This document shows positions 33,452 to 41,061 of a stretch of 64,000 bases of DNA, piece by piece (within the stretch, counting starts at the first letter, position 1; each line of letters opens with the position of its first letter). A program made the translations under genes and the position numbers. The DNA is from JAGVSZ01 sp035456405 (GTDB lineage Bacteria > Pseudomonadota > Gammaproteobacteria > Burkholderiales > SG8-39), in assembly GCA_035456405.1 (NCBI GenBank), contig DATIDG010000084.1, positions 1 to 64,000 on the forward strand, read 5' to 3'. The notes under the pieces are model-generated. The model worked only from the letters and a program-made list of their open reading frames with translations, made no database searches and had not been told where the DNA came from.

Positions 33452-33809
33452 AACAGGGAGGAAGAGCGCGATGACCAGCGCTCTCGGAGGTAAATTGCCG
33501 CCCGGCGGTCAACCGAGCAGGCTCGAATCTACGCGGTGCGCGTTGCAACTCCGTGAATGCAATCGATCCAACTATAGGAAAGGGCTGGCACGTGTTCAAG
33601 CATGACAATGTCTTAGACACGCGCGCCTATTTCCGCCTGGATCTCATGGGCATGCACCAGTCAACGCTAAGGCATTGCGAAAACGGAGGAATTTCGTGCC
33701 GAGACCGATCCTGCTCCGGCCCGAGGCCGGACGATCTAGGCCTTTCGGCCTAGTGCCGACGCGCGAGATGACGGCGGCGACGTTCGGCCGCCTGCCTTTC
33801 CGGTATGGA
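33452..33809. other. 358-bp non-coding gap with hairpins
   Basis: No convincing gene is seen between the terminator and fadD. Two compact hairpins lie just past the fadD 3' end: CTAGGCC-TTTC-GGCCTAG near 33736-33753 and TCCGGCC-CGA-GGCCGGA near 33715-33731. A 44-codon frame on the plus strand at 33471-33605 has a fair ribosome site but no recognisable similarity and is not called. Confidence 0.5.
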
Positions 33810-35510
33810 TCAGGCCGCCTTGGCCTTGGGCGCGTCGCGCAGCTCGCGCCGGAGCACCTTGCCGACCGGTGTCTTCGGCAGCTCGGTGCGGAACTCCACC
33901 TGCTTCGGGACCTTGTAGCCCGTGAGGTGCTCGCGGCAATGCTTCAGCACGTCGTCGGCGCTGAGCGCCGGGTCCTTCTTGATGACGACGACCTTCACCG
34001 CCTCGCCGGACTTGTCGTCCGGCACGCCGACCGCGGCGCACTCGAGCACTCCCGCATGCATCGCGACCACGCCTTCGATCTCGTTGGGGTACACGTTGAA
34101 GCCCGACACGAGGATCATGTCCTTCTTGCGGTCGGTGATCGTGACGTAGCCGCGCGAGTCCATGAATCCGACGTCGCCGGTCCTGAGCCAGCGGTCCGGC
34201 GTCAGCACCTTCGCTGTCTCCGCCTCCTGCTTCCAGTAGCCCTTCATCACCTGCGGTCCGCGGATGCAGACTTCGCCGGTGCACTGCTCGACCGGCCCCT
34301 TGCCGTCGAACGGCGGAAGCGGCCGGAGGTCGTCGCTCATGATCGCGACCTCGGTGGAAGGGATCGGCAGGCCGATCGTGCCGTTGAACTCGGAATTGAG
34401 CGGATTGATGCACGCCGCGGGCGAGGTCTCGGTGAGCCCGTACGCCTCGACGAGGCGTGTGCCGGTGACCTTCTGCCAGCGCTCGGCCACCGCGCGCTGC
34501 ACCGCGGTGCCGCCCCCGAGCGAGAACTTGACGTGGCTGAAGTCGAGCTTGTCGAAACCCGGCGTGTTGAGCAGCCCGTTGAACAGCGTGTTCACGCCGG
34601 TCATCACGGAGAACGGCCGGCGCGCGAGCTCCTTCACGAAGCCCGGCATGTCGCGCGGGTTGGTGATCAGGACGTTCTCGCCGCCCTGCTTCATGAACAC
34701 GAGGCAGTTCGCGGTGAGGCAGAAGATGTGATAAAGCGGCAGCGCGGTGATCACCACTTCCTCGCCGGCCTTCAGATCGTTGCCGATCCACGCGGCGCAC
34801 TGCTGCAGGTTCGCGACGATGTTGCCGTGGGTGAGCATCGCGCCCTTCGCGACGCCCGTAGTGCCGCCGGTGTACTGCAGGAATGCGACATCCTCGTGCG
34901 TGAGCGGGACGTCCTTCAGCAGTGCGCCTGTGCCGCGGCGCAGCGCGGCGCGGAACTCGATGGCACCGTCGATGCGCCACGCCGGGACCATCTTCTTCAC
35001 GTTCTTGACGACGTAGTTGACGATCCAGCGCTTCGGGACCGGCACCATGTCGCCGATCTGCGTGGTGATGACGGTCTCGACGGCTGTCCTGTCGACGACC
35101 TGCTGCAGCGTGTGCGCGAAGTTCTCGACGACGACGATGGCGCGCGCGCCCGAGTCCTTCAGCTGGTGCTCGAGCTCGCGCGCGGTGTAGAGCGGATTGA
35201 CGTTCACCACCGTCATTCCCGCGCGCAGGACGCCGAACAGCGCGATCGGATACTGGAGCAGGTTCGGCATCATGATCGCGACGCGCTCGCCCTTCGCGAG
35301 CTCCGGCATCGACTGCAAAAACGCCGCGAAGTCGCGGCTCAGGCGGTCGAGGTCGCGGTAGGTCAGGGTGACGCCGAGATTGGAGTACGCGGCGCGGTCG
35401 GCGAAGCGCTGACAACTCTTCTCGAGGATGTCCCGGACGGAGGAGAACGCCTTGAGGTCGATCTCGGCCGGTATGCCGGGAGGGTAGCTCTTGAGCCAGG
35501 GCTTCGCCAT
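33810..35510 (-). CDS. fadD: Long-chain fatty acid-CoA ligase
   Basis: AMP-forming acyl-CoA synthetase of 566 residues, which activates fatty acids for beta-oxidation, phospholipid or storage-lipid synthesis. The signatures are the P-loop LQYTGGTTGVAKGAMLTHGN, the GLTETSPAACINP segment and the FACS-type motif DRWLRTGDVGFMDSRGY, then DRKKDMILVSGFNVYPNEIE. The C-terminus is VGKVLRRELRD. ATG 35510 (MAKPWLKSYPPG) is the usual FadD start. It opens the neutral-lipid block, feeding acyl-CoA to the reductase and wax synthase that follow. Confidence 0.9.
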   Translation of the reverse strand: MAKPWLKSYPPGIPAEIDLKAFSSVRDILEKSCQRFADRAAYSNLGVTLTYRDLDRLSRDFAAFLQSMPELAKGERVAIMMPNLLQYPIALFGVLRAGMTVVNVNPLYTARELEHQLKDSGARAIVVVENFAHTLQQVVDRTAVETVITTQIGDMVPVPKRWIVNYVVKNVKKMVPAWRIDGAIEFRAALRRGTGALLKDVPLTHEDVAFLQYTGGTTGVAKGAMLTHGNIVANLQQCAAWIGNDLKAGEEVVITALPLYHIFCLTANCLVFMKQGGENVLITNPRDMPGFVKELARRPFSVMTGVNTLFNGLLNTPGFDKLDFSHVKFSLGGGTAVQRAVAERWQKVTGTRLVEAYGLTETSPAACINPLNSEFNGTIGLPIPSTEVAIMSDDLRPLPPFDGKGPVEQCTGEVCIRGPQVMKGYWKQEAETAKVLTPDRWLRTGDVGFMDSRGYVTITDRKKDMILVSGFNVYPNEIEGVVAMHAGVLECAAVGVPDDKSGEAVKVVVIKKDPALSADDVLKHCREHLTGYKVPKQVEFRTELPKTPVGKVLRRELRDAPKAKAA

Positions 35511-35605
35511 TAATTGCTCCCGCTGTTCCGGCCGCAGGCCGGCATCCGCATGGAAGGGGCGAAGCGTAGCCAAGTGGACCGCCGGGTGCAACCGCTGCCC
35601 GAGGC

Positions 35606-36349
35606 TCAGGCACCCTCGACATCGAAGGGGCGCGGGTCTCCCGCGAAGAGCCGCGCGTTGATGAGCGATTCGCGCGCGGCAATGACTGCCAGAAACTCGT
35701 CGGCGCCGCGCATGCCGCGAAAGGCCGCAAAGCCGCGCGCGAGGAACTCATGCAGCGCGCCGAGGCCGGCGGCGCGCGCCGGCGCCTCCATGACCCGCAG
35801 GGCACCTGCGATCAGGGGCTTCCGAGCCAGCTTGTCCAGCGCCGCGCCGATGCGTCCGACCAGCCAGATCTGGCGCTCGCGCTCCGCACTTGAGCCGGCG
35901 GCCCGGTACGCCTCTGCGTACGAACCTTCGCTGAGCTCGAGGGCCCGCGCGCCGGGCTGCCGCCGACGCAGCGCCGCGGCGACGCGCTGGTCGAGCGCCT
36001 CCGAGAGCGCGTCCAGCTCCACCGCCAGCCCGATCGTCTCGATCGCCGCCGCAGGCAGCAGGCGCGTCAGTGTCGGGATGATTCGGGCGAGCGCTTCGTC
36101 GCGCGCGGAGAAGTCCTTGGGGCCGTACAAGTCGGAGAGGAAGAAGGCCGCCGCATCTCCGTAGCGCGGGCTCGCGAGGAGATCCGGATACGTGCGCGCG
36201 AGTCGGTCCGCCTGCCAGGCGCGCACCAGGAGGCGGTCCTGACCGAGCACAGGGTCGCTGCGTGCGGCATCCCGCAGCTCGCGTACGCGCGCGACTTCGT
36301 CGCGCAGCCGCGGCGCGGAGGGGGCGGACTCGGACGCGGCATCGGCCAT
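35606..36349 (-). CDS. FFLEELY-motif-like conserved protein
   Basis: A 247-residue, helix-rich soluble protein with AAAFFLSDLYGPKDFSARD near residue 70, the variant motif of a family named for FFLEELY, and EFLARGFAAFRGMRGADEFL near the end. Its function is unknown; the family is frequent in proteobacteria near lipid metabolism genes. ATG 36349 lies 9 bp after a TATAAT on the minus strand (36363-36358), suggesting a leaderless or very short-leader message. GTG 36355 is an alternative start. Confidence 0.65.
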   Translation of the reverse strand: MADAASESAPSAPRLRDEVARVRELRDAARSDPVLGQDRLLVRAWQADRLARTYPDLLASPRYGDAAAFFLSDLYGPKDFSARDEALARIIPTLTRLLPAAAIETIGLAVELDALSEALDQRVAAALRRRQPGARALELSEGSYAEAYRAAGSSAERERQIWLVGRIGAALDKLARKPLIAGALRVMEAPARAAGLGALHEFLARGFAAFRGMRGADEFLAVIAARESLINARLFAGDPRPFDVEGA

Positions 36350-36462
36350 GCGCACCGATTATAGGGAGGCGCCCTCGGCGCGCGTCCGGCCGCCGTCCGA
36401 TTAGAGCGAGGGCTCTACGTGCCGGAGCTAGAATCGATCGCAGTCTCAACGGAGCGTCGTGG
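36350..36462. promoter_or_regulatory. Divergent promoter region
   Basis: Minus strand: TATAAT (36363-36358) right before the FFLEELY-type gene. Plus strand: TAGAAT (36429-36434) as a candidate -10 for the aldehyde dehydrogenase operon, with GGAG at 36451. No good -35 elements or operators were recognised. Confidence 0.4.
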
Positions 36463-37899
36463 ATGAACGCGCCCAACTCGCAGCTGCTCCCTCCCGGCAT
36501 GGCCAGGCTGGACAAGCTATTCGCGGCCCAGCGCGCCGCAGTCGCGCGGTCGCCGTACCCGGACGCCGAAACTCGCGAGCGGCGCCTCGCTGCGCTCGAG
36601 CGTCTGCTGCGCGAGAACGCCGAGCCGATCGCCGCGGCGATCGCCCTCGATTTCGGACACCGGTCGGCGCACGAAACGCGCCTCCTCGAGCTCTTCCCGA
36701 GCCTGGAAGCAGTGCGCCACGCGCGCCGTCGCGTGCGGAAATGGATGAGCCCCAGGCGGCGTGCGACCTCGCTCTGGTTTCGCCCCGGCCGCTCGCAGCT
36801 CGTCGTGCAGCCGCTCGGCGTGGTCGGAATCATCGTCCCCTGGAACTACCCGGTCTACCTCGCGGTCGGTCCGCTCGTCGCGGCGCTGGCGGCGGGCAAC
36901 CGCGCGCTGGTCAAGATGTCGGAGCTCGCGCCCGCCACCGCCGAGCTGCTCGACACGCTAGTGCGCAAGAACTTCGACCCGGACGAGGTGTCGATCGTGA
37001 CGGGTGATGCCGATGTCGGACGCGCGTTCGCGGCGTTGCCGTTCGACCATCTGCTCTTCACCGGCTCCACCGGCGTCGGGCGAGCGGTCATGCGGGCGGC
37101 CGCCGACAACCTGACTCCGGTCACGCTCGAGCTGGGCGGGAAGTCGCCGGCGATCGTCGCGCCCGACTATCCGATCGGCGCCGCGGCCGAGCGCATCATG
37201 ATCGGCAAGCTCATGAACGCCGGGCAGACCTGCATCGCGCCCGATTACGCGCTCGTCCCGGCGGCGCGCGTGAGCGGGTTCGTGGAGGCCGCGCGGCAGG
37301 TCGTTGCGGTCTGCTACCCGGATCCCCTCCGTTCCCCCGACTACAGCTCGATCATCGATGCGCGCCACTTCGCGCGGCTCAACGGCTACATCGACGAGGC
37401 GCGGGCGCAGGGCGCAGAAGCGGTGACGCTCGGGCCGGCCGGCGCGGCGCCGGACGCCGCGACGCGCCGGATCCCCCCGACGCTGCTCGTCGGCGCGCCC
37501 GATTCGTCCCGGGTGATGCGCGAGGAGATCTTCGGGCCGATCCTGCCGGTCGTCGCGTACGACGACTTCGACGCGGCGCTCGCCTACGTCAATGCGCGCC
37601 CGCGGCCGCTTGCGCTCTATGTCTTCGATCGCGACGAGGCGCGCATCCGACGGGTGCTGACCGAAACGGTCGCCGGCGGCGTGACGATCAACGACACGAT
37701 CCTGCACATTGCGCAGGACGGCCTGCCGTTCGGTGGCGTCGGGCCGAGCGGCATGGGCCAGTACCACGGATACGACGGCTTCCTCGCCTTCTCGAAGCAG
37801 AAGGGCGTCTTCCGCCAGGCGCGCGTGAACGCGATGGCGCTCTTCAAGCCGCCGTACGGCAAGACGTTCGAGCGCCTCGTCGGCTTCCTCCTCCGTTGA
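36463..37899 (+). CDS. Aldehyde dehydrogenase, coniferyl/long-chain aldehyde type
   Basis: A 478-residue NAD(P)-dependent aldehyde dehydrogenase. Key segments: PWNYPVYLAVGPLVAALAAG, the nucleotide-site FTGSTGVGRAVM, general base Glu in LELGGKSPAIV and nucleophile Cys in NAGQTCIAPDY. The C-terminal GPSGMGQYHGYDGFLAFS with a hydrophobic end (TFERLVGFLL) resembles coniferyl aldehyde dehydrogenases and membrane-associated fatty aldehyde dehydrogenases. First gene of a four-gene operon with overlapping stops and starts; with the GMC oxidoreductase it would oxidise an alcohol to the acid. Confidence 0.85.
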   Translation: MNAPNSQLLPPGMARLDKLFAAQRAAVARSPYPDAETRERRLAALERLLRENAEPIAAAIALDFGHRSAHETRLLELFPSLEAVRHARRRVRKWMSPRRRATSLWFRPGRSQLVVQPLGVVGIIVPWNYPVYLAVGPLVAALAAGNRALVKMSELAPATAELLDTLVRKNFDPDEVSIVTGDADVGRAFAALPFDHLLFTGSTGVGRAVMRAAADNLTPVTLELGGKSPAIVAPDYPIGAAAERIMIGKLMNAGQTCIAPDYALVPAARVSGFVEAARQVVAVCYPDPLRSPDYSSIIDARHFARLNGYIDEARAQGAEAVTLGPAGAAPDAATRRIPPTLLVGAPDSSRVMREEIFGPILPVVAYDDFDAALAYVNARPRPLALYVFDRDEARIRRVLTETVAGGVTINDTILHIAQDGLPFGGVGPSGMGQYHGYDGFLAFSKQKGVFRQARVNAMALFKPPYGKTFERLVGFLLR

Positions 37900-38411
37900 T
37901 GGTTTCCCGCCGGCAGTTCCTCAAATTCGGGCTCGCGGGGGGCCTGCTGCTGGCCGCGGCCGGCGCCGCACGCGCGCAGACGGGCTATCGCGCCGCAAGC
38001 GGTGCCGACCGATTCGAGGTGCTGAGCGACGACGATCGCGAGGTGATTGCCGCAGTCGCGCCGGCGATCCTCGCGGGCACCGGGGCGGCGGGGGCGCGAC
38101 TCGAGGCGATCGTCGGCAGCGTCGACCGCGCCGTGGCGGGGCTGCCGCCGCACCTGCAGGCCGAGGTGAAGCAGCTCTTGGCGCTGCTCGCATCCTGGCC
38201 TGGGCGGCGCCTGCTCGCGGGCGTGAGCGCGCCGTGGCCGCAGGCCTCGCGCACGGAGGTTGCGGCGTTCCTGGAGCGATGGCGCTTCAGCGGCTGGGCA
38301 CTGTTCCAGCAGGCGTATCACGCGCTGCACGAGCTTGTGCTCGCGGCGTGGTACGCGCGGCCCGACAGCTGGCCGGAAATCGGCTATCCGGGCCCGCCGG
38401 TGCTCGGATGA
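37899..38411 (+). CDS. Tat-exported small partner protein of the GMC oxidoreductase
   Basis: A 170-residue protein with a twin-arginine signal (SRRQFLKFGLAGGLLLAAAG). The mature part is helical and Trp-rich, in the manner of gluconate 2-dehydrogenase subunit 3 and similar small subunits of GMC-type membrane dehydrogenases. ATG 37899 overlaps the aldehyde dehydrogenase stop by one base, and its own stop overlaps the next gene (ATGA). It probably carries or anchors the GMC subunit outside the inner membrane. Confidence 0.65.
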   Translation: MVSRRQFLKFGLAGGLLLAAAGAARAQTGYRAASGADRFEVLSDDDREVIAAVAPAILAGTGAAGARLEAIVGSVDRAVAGLPPHLQAEVKQLLALLASWPGRRLLAGVSAPWPQASRTEVAAFLERWRFSGWALFQQAYHALHELVLAAWYARPDSWPEIGYPGPPVLG

Positions 38412-40018
38412 TCCGCGACCCGATCCGCGCCGGGCTTGCGTCCGGCTGGAAGGTCACTGACGCTTCGGCGCTCGAGCGCGACCTCGTGCTCGATGCGGAC
38501 GTCGCGATCGTCGGCACCGGCGCAGGCGGCGGCGTCACCGCGGAGATCCTCGCCGAGGCCGGGCTCGACGTCGTGCTGGTGGAGGAGGGCCCGCTCAAGA
38601 GCTCGGCCGACTTCCGCATGGCCGAGGCCGAGGCATACCCGCAGCTCTACCAGGAGTCGGCGGCGCGCAAGACGCTCGACAAGGCGATCACGATCCTCCA
38701 GGGCCGCAACGTGGGCGGCTCGACGACGGTGAACTGGACGTCGAGCTTCCGCACCCCCGAGGCGACGCTCGAGCACTGGCGGGAGCGCTTCGGCCTCGCC
38801 GAGCTCACGACGCCCGCGCTCGCGCCTTGGTTCGAGCGGATGGAGCGGCGCCTGGCGATTTCGCCATGGTCCGTGCCAGCTAACGAGAACAACGATCTCC
38901 TGCGCCGCGGCGGGGAGAAGCTTGGGATCGCGACCGCCGCGATCCGCCGCAACGTGAGCGGCTGCCTGAATCTCGGCTACTGCGGCATGGGCTGCCCGAC
39001 CAATGCGAAGCAGTCGATGCTGGTGACGACGATCCCGGCGGCGCTCGATCGCGGGGCGCGGCTCGTGTGCCTCGCCCGCGCCGAGCGCCTGCGACTGAAT
39101 CGGGGTCGCGCGGACGCACTGGAGTGCCGCGCGCTCGATGCGCGTGGCGTGCACGCGACCGAGCGGCGCATCACGGTGCGCGCACGGCACTACGTGGTTG
39201 CAGCAGGCGGCATCGGCTCGCCCGCGCTGCTGCTCCGCAGCGGGGCGCCGGACCCATTCCGCGTGCTCGGATTCCGCACGTTCCTGCATCCGACGGTGAT
39301 CTCGGCGGCCGTGATGCCGAACCCGGTGCACGGCTACGCCGGCGCGCCGCAGACGATCTACTCGGATCACTTCCTCGAGCGCGGTGCGGTCGACGGGCCG
39401 ATCGGCTTCAAGCTCGAGGCGGCGCCCCTGCACCCGGTCCTCTTCGGGATGACGCTGCAAGGCTTCGGCGAGGGACACGCCGAGAAGATGAAGACTTTCC
39501 CCAACGCGCACGTCCTGATCGCGCTTCTGCGCGACGGCTTTCACCCCGGCAGCCCCGGCGGCAACGTGGGACTCCGCGGCGACGGCTCGCCGGTGCTCGC
39601 CTACGGGCTGACGCCATATGTCTGGGACGGCGTCCGGCGAGCACTCCTCGCAATGGCCGAGATCCAGTTCGCGGCGGGCGCGCGCGACGTGCTGCCGGTG
39701 CACGAGCGCGCCAGGCCGTACGCGTCCTGGGCCGAAGCCAAGGCGGGGATCGCGGCGTTGCCGCTCGAGCCACTGCTCACGCGCGTGGTGTCGGCGCACG
39801 TGATGGGCGGCTGCGCGATGGCCGACGTGCCGCAGCGCGGCGTGGTCGACGCGGCTGGACGTCACTTCCAGATCGAAAATCTCTCGGTGCACGACGGCTC
39901 GGTCTTCCCGACCAGCCTCGGGGTCAATCCGCAGCTCACGATCTACGCGCTGACCGCGCGCAATGCCGTCGGGCTGGCTGCGACGCTGACCGGCCGGCTC
40001 GCGGGCGCAGGAGCCTGA
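38408..40018 (+). CDS. GMC family oxidoreductase (alcohol dehydrogenase-like)
   Basis: A 536-residue flavoprotein. The FAD site VAIVGTGAGGGVTAEILAEA is at residues ~32-51; NVGGSTTVNWTSSF, the Cys-rich GCLNLGYCGMGCPTNAKQS and the C-terminal SAHVMGGCAMAD with VHDGSVFPTSLGVNPQLTI are all characteristic. The Cys-rich segment is shared with long-chain alcohol oxidases. It lacks its own signal peptide, so export may depend on the Tat partner upstream. Substrate is inferred, from neighbours, to be a fatty alcohol; polyols or sugars are alternatives. Confidence 0.85.
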   Translation: MIRDPIRAGLASGWKVTDASALERDLVLDADVAIVGTGAGGGVTAEILAEAGLDVVLVEEGPLKSSADFRMAEAEAYPQLYQESAARKTLDKAITILQGRNVGGSTTVNWTSSFRTPEATLEHWRERFGLAELTTPALAPWFERMERRLAISPWSVPANENNDLLRRGGEKLGIATAAIRRNVSGCLNLGYCGMGCPTNAKQSMLVTTIPAALDRGARLVCLARAERLRLNRGRADALECRALDARGVHATERRITVRARHYVVAAGGIGSPALLLRSGAPDPFRVLGFRTFLHPTVISAAVMPNPVHGYAGAPQTIYSDHFLERGAVDGPIGFKLEAAPLHPVLFGMTLQGFGEGHAEKMKTFPNAHVLIALLRDGFHPGSPGGNVGLRGDGSPVLAYGLTPYVWDGVRRALLAMAEIQFAAGARDVLPVHERARPYASWAEAKAGIAALPLEPLLTRVVSAHVMGGCAMADVPQRGVVDAAGRHFQIENLSVHDGSVFPTSLGVNPQLTIYALTARNAVGLAATLTGRLAGAGA

Positions 40019-40971
40019 TGCTCGCGAGTCGGCTGCGCCTGCTGCTCGGTCTCGAGATTGCGGTCTACGCGACGATCGGCGCATGGTTCGTAAGCGCGCG
40101 CGGTTGGTCGGGCGGGGAGGCGATTGCCCTCGCAGTCGCCTGTGCCTTCGTGCTGCGCCTGGTGTTCGGGCTTACGACTTACGCCTTTGCGTGGCGCTGG
40201 CGCAGCGCGACGCCCGAGGCGTTCCGCCTCGGAGTGCCGGCGATGATCGGGCACGTGCTCCGCGAGGTCGGCACGTTGGCCGGACTTTACGCAGTGCTAC
40301 AGCCGTTCGACCGCTTGTGGATGGGCGCGCCCCGGCCGCCCGTCGGATCGGGCGCGCGCCTGCCGGTGCTTCTCGTCCACGGATACGTCTGCAATCGCGC
40401 GGTGTGGCGCTCACTCGTGGAGGCACTGCGCCGGCGTGGCGAATGCGTCGCGGCGCCGAACTTCGAGCCGGTCTACGGCTCCATCGACCTGTGGGTGCCG
40501 CAGCTCGCCGCGCGGATCGACGAGCTGCTGGCCGCAACCGGGCGGGAGCAGGTGGTGCTCGTCGCGCACAGTCTGGGCGGCCTTGCGGTGCGAGCGTATC
40601 TGCGCGTGCACGGCGGCGGCAAGGTGGCGCGCGTGATCACGTTCGGGACGCCGCACCACGGCAGCATGCATGCGCATCTCGGTGCCGGTCAGAACGCACG
40701 CGAGATGGAGCCGGGCTCGCCCTGGCTCGCGGCGCTCGCGGCCGCGGAGACCGTGGGCGTCGCGGCTCCGCTCCTGGCGATCTATTCCCTCCACGACGAC
40801 TTCGTCACGCCGCAGTCGAGCGCCGCGCATCCGCAGGCGCGCAACGTCCCGCTCGCCGGCATCGGACACCTTGCGATGCACTTCTCCCGGACCGTGCGGG
40901 ACCTCGTTCTGCGCGAGATCGACGCGGCGAACGTCGTCAGCCAGAGGAGTTCGAGCGCCTGCGCAGCCTGA
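40018..40971 (+). CDS. Alpha/beta-fold lipase/esterase with N-terminal membrane segments
   Basis: A 317-residue hydrolase. Residues 1-55 contain two hydrophobic segments. The hydrolase domain starts with LPVLLVHGYVCNRAVW (oxyanion region) and has the nucleophile elbow VAHSLGGLAVRAYL, the Asp in SLHDDFV and His in GIGHLAMHFS. It resembles triacylglycerol lipases (GHSxGG type). The start codon overlaps the GMC stop (TGATG), closing the operon. It could release alcohols or acids from esters for the enzymes encoded upstream. Confidence 0.8.
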   Translation: MLASRLRLLLGLEIAVYATIGAWFVSARGWSGGEAIALAVACAFVLRLVFGLTTYAFAWRWRSATPEAFRLGVPAMIGHVLREVGTLAGLYAVLQPFDRLWMGAPRPPVGSGARLPVLLVHGYVCNRAVWRSLVEALRRRGECVAAPNFEPVYGSIDLWVPQLAARIDELLAATGREQVVLVAHSLGGLAVRAYLRVHGGGKVARVITFGTPHHGSMHAHLGAGQNAREMEPGSPWLAALAAAETVGVAAPLLAIYSLHDDFVTPQSSAAHPQARNVPLAGIGHLAMHFSRTVRDLVLREIDAANVVSQRSSSACAA

Positions 40972-41061
40972 CCGGGCGCCTTGCCCCCGGTCAGCCTTGG
41001 CCTTTCATTTCGGATGGAGCCGGTCCTGCATCGCGGGACCGCCGTGAACCCATGCGGAGCA

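Noticed and set aside
33471..33605. A 44-codon plus-strand frame after a GGGAGGAAG sequence
   Set aside because: Spacing to the ATG is long, the product has no similarity, and the region is next to a minus-strand terminator.
33675..35513. A plus-strand open frame of about 610 codons antisense to fadD
   Set aside because: The FadD signature motifs on the minus strand are complete; the antisense frame shows no similarity to any family.
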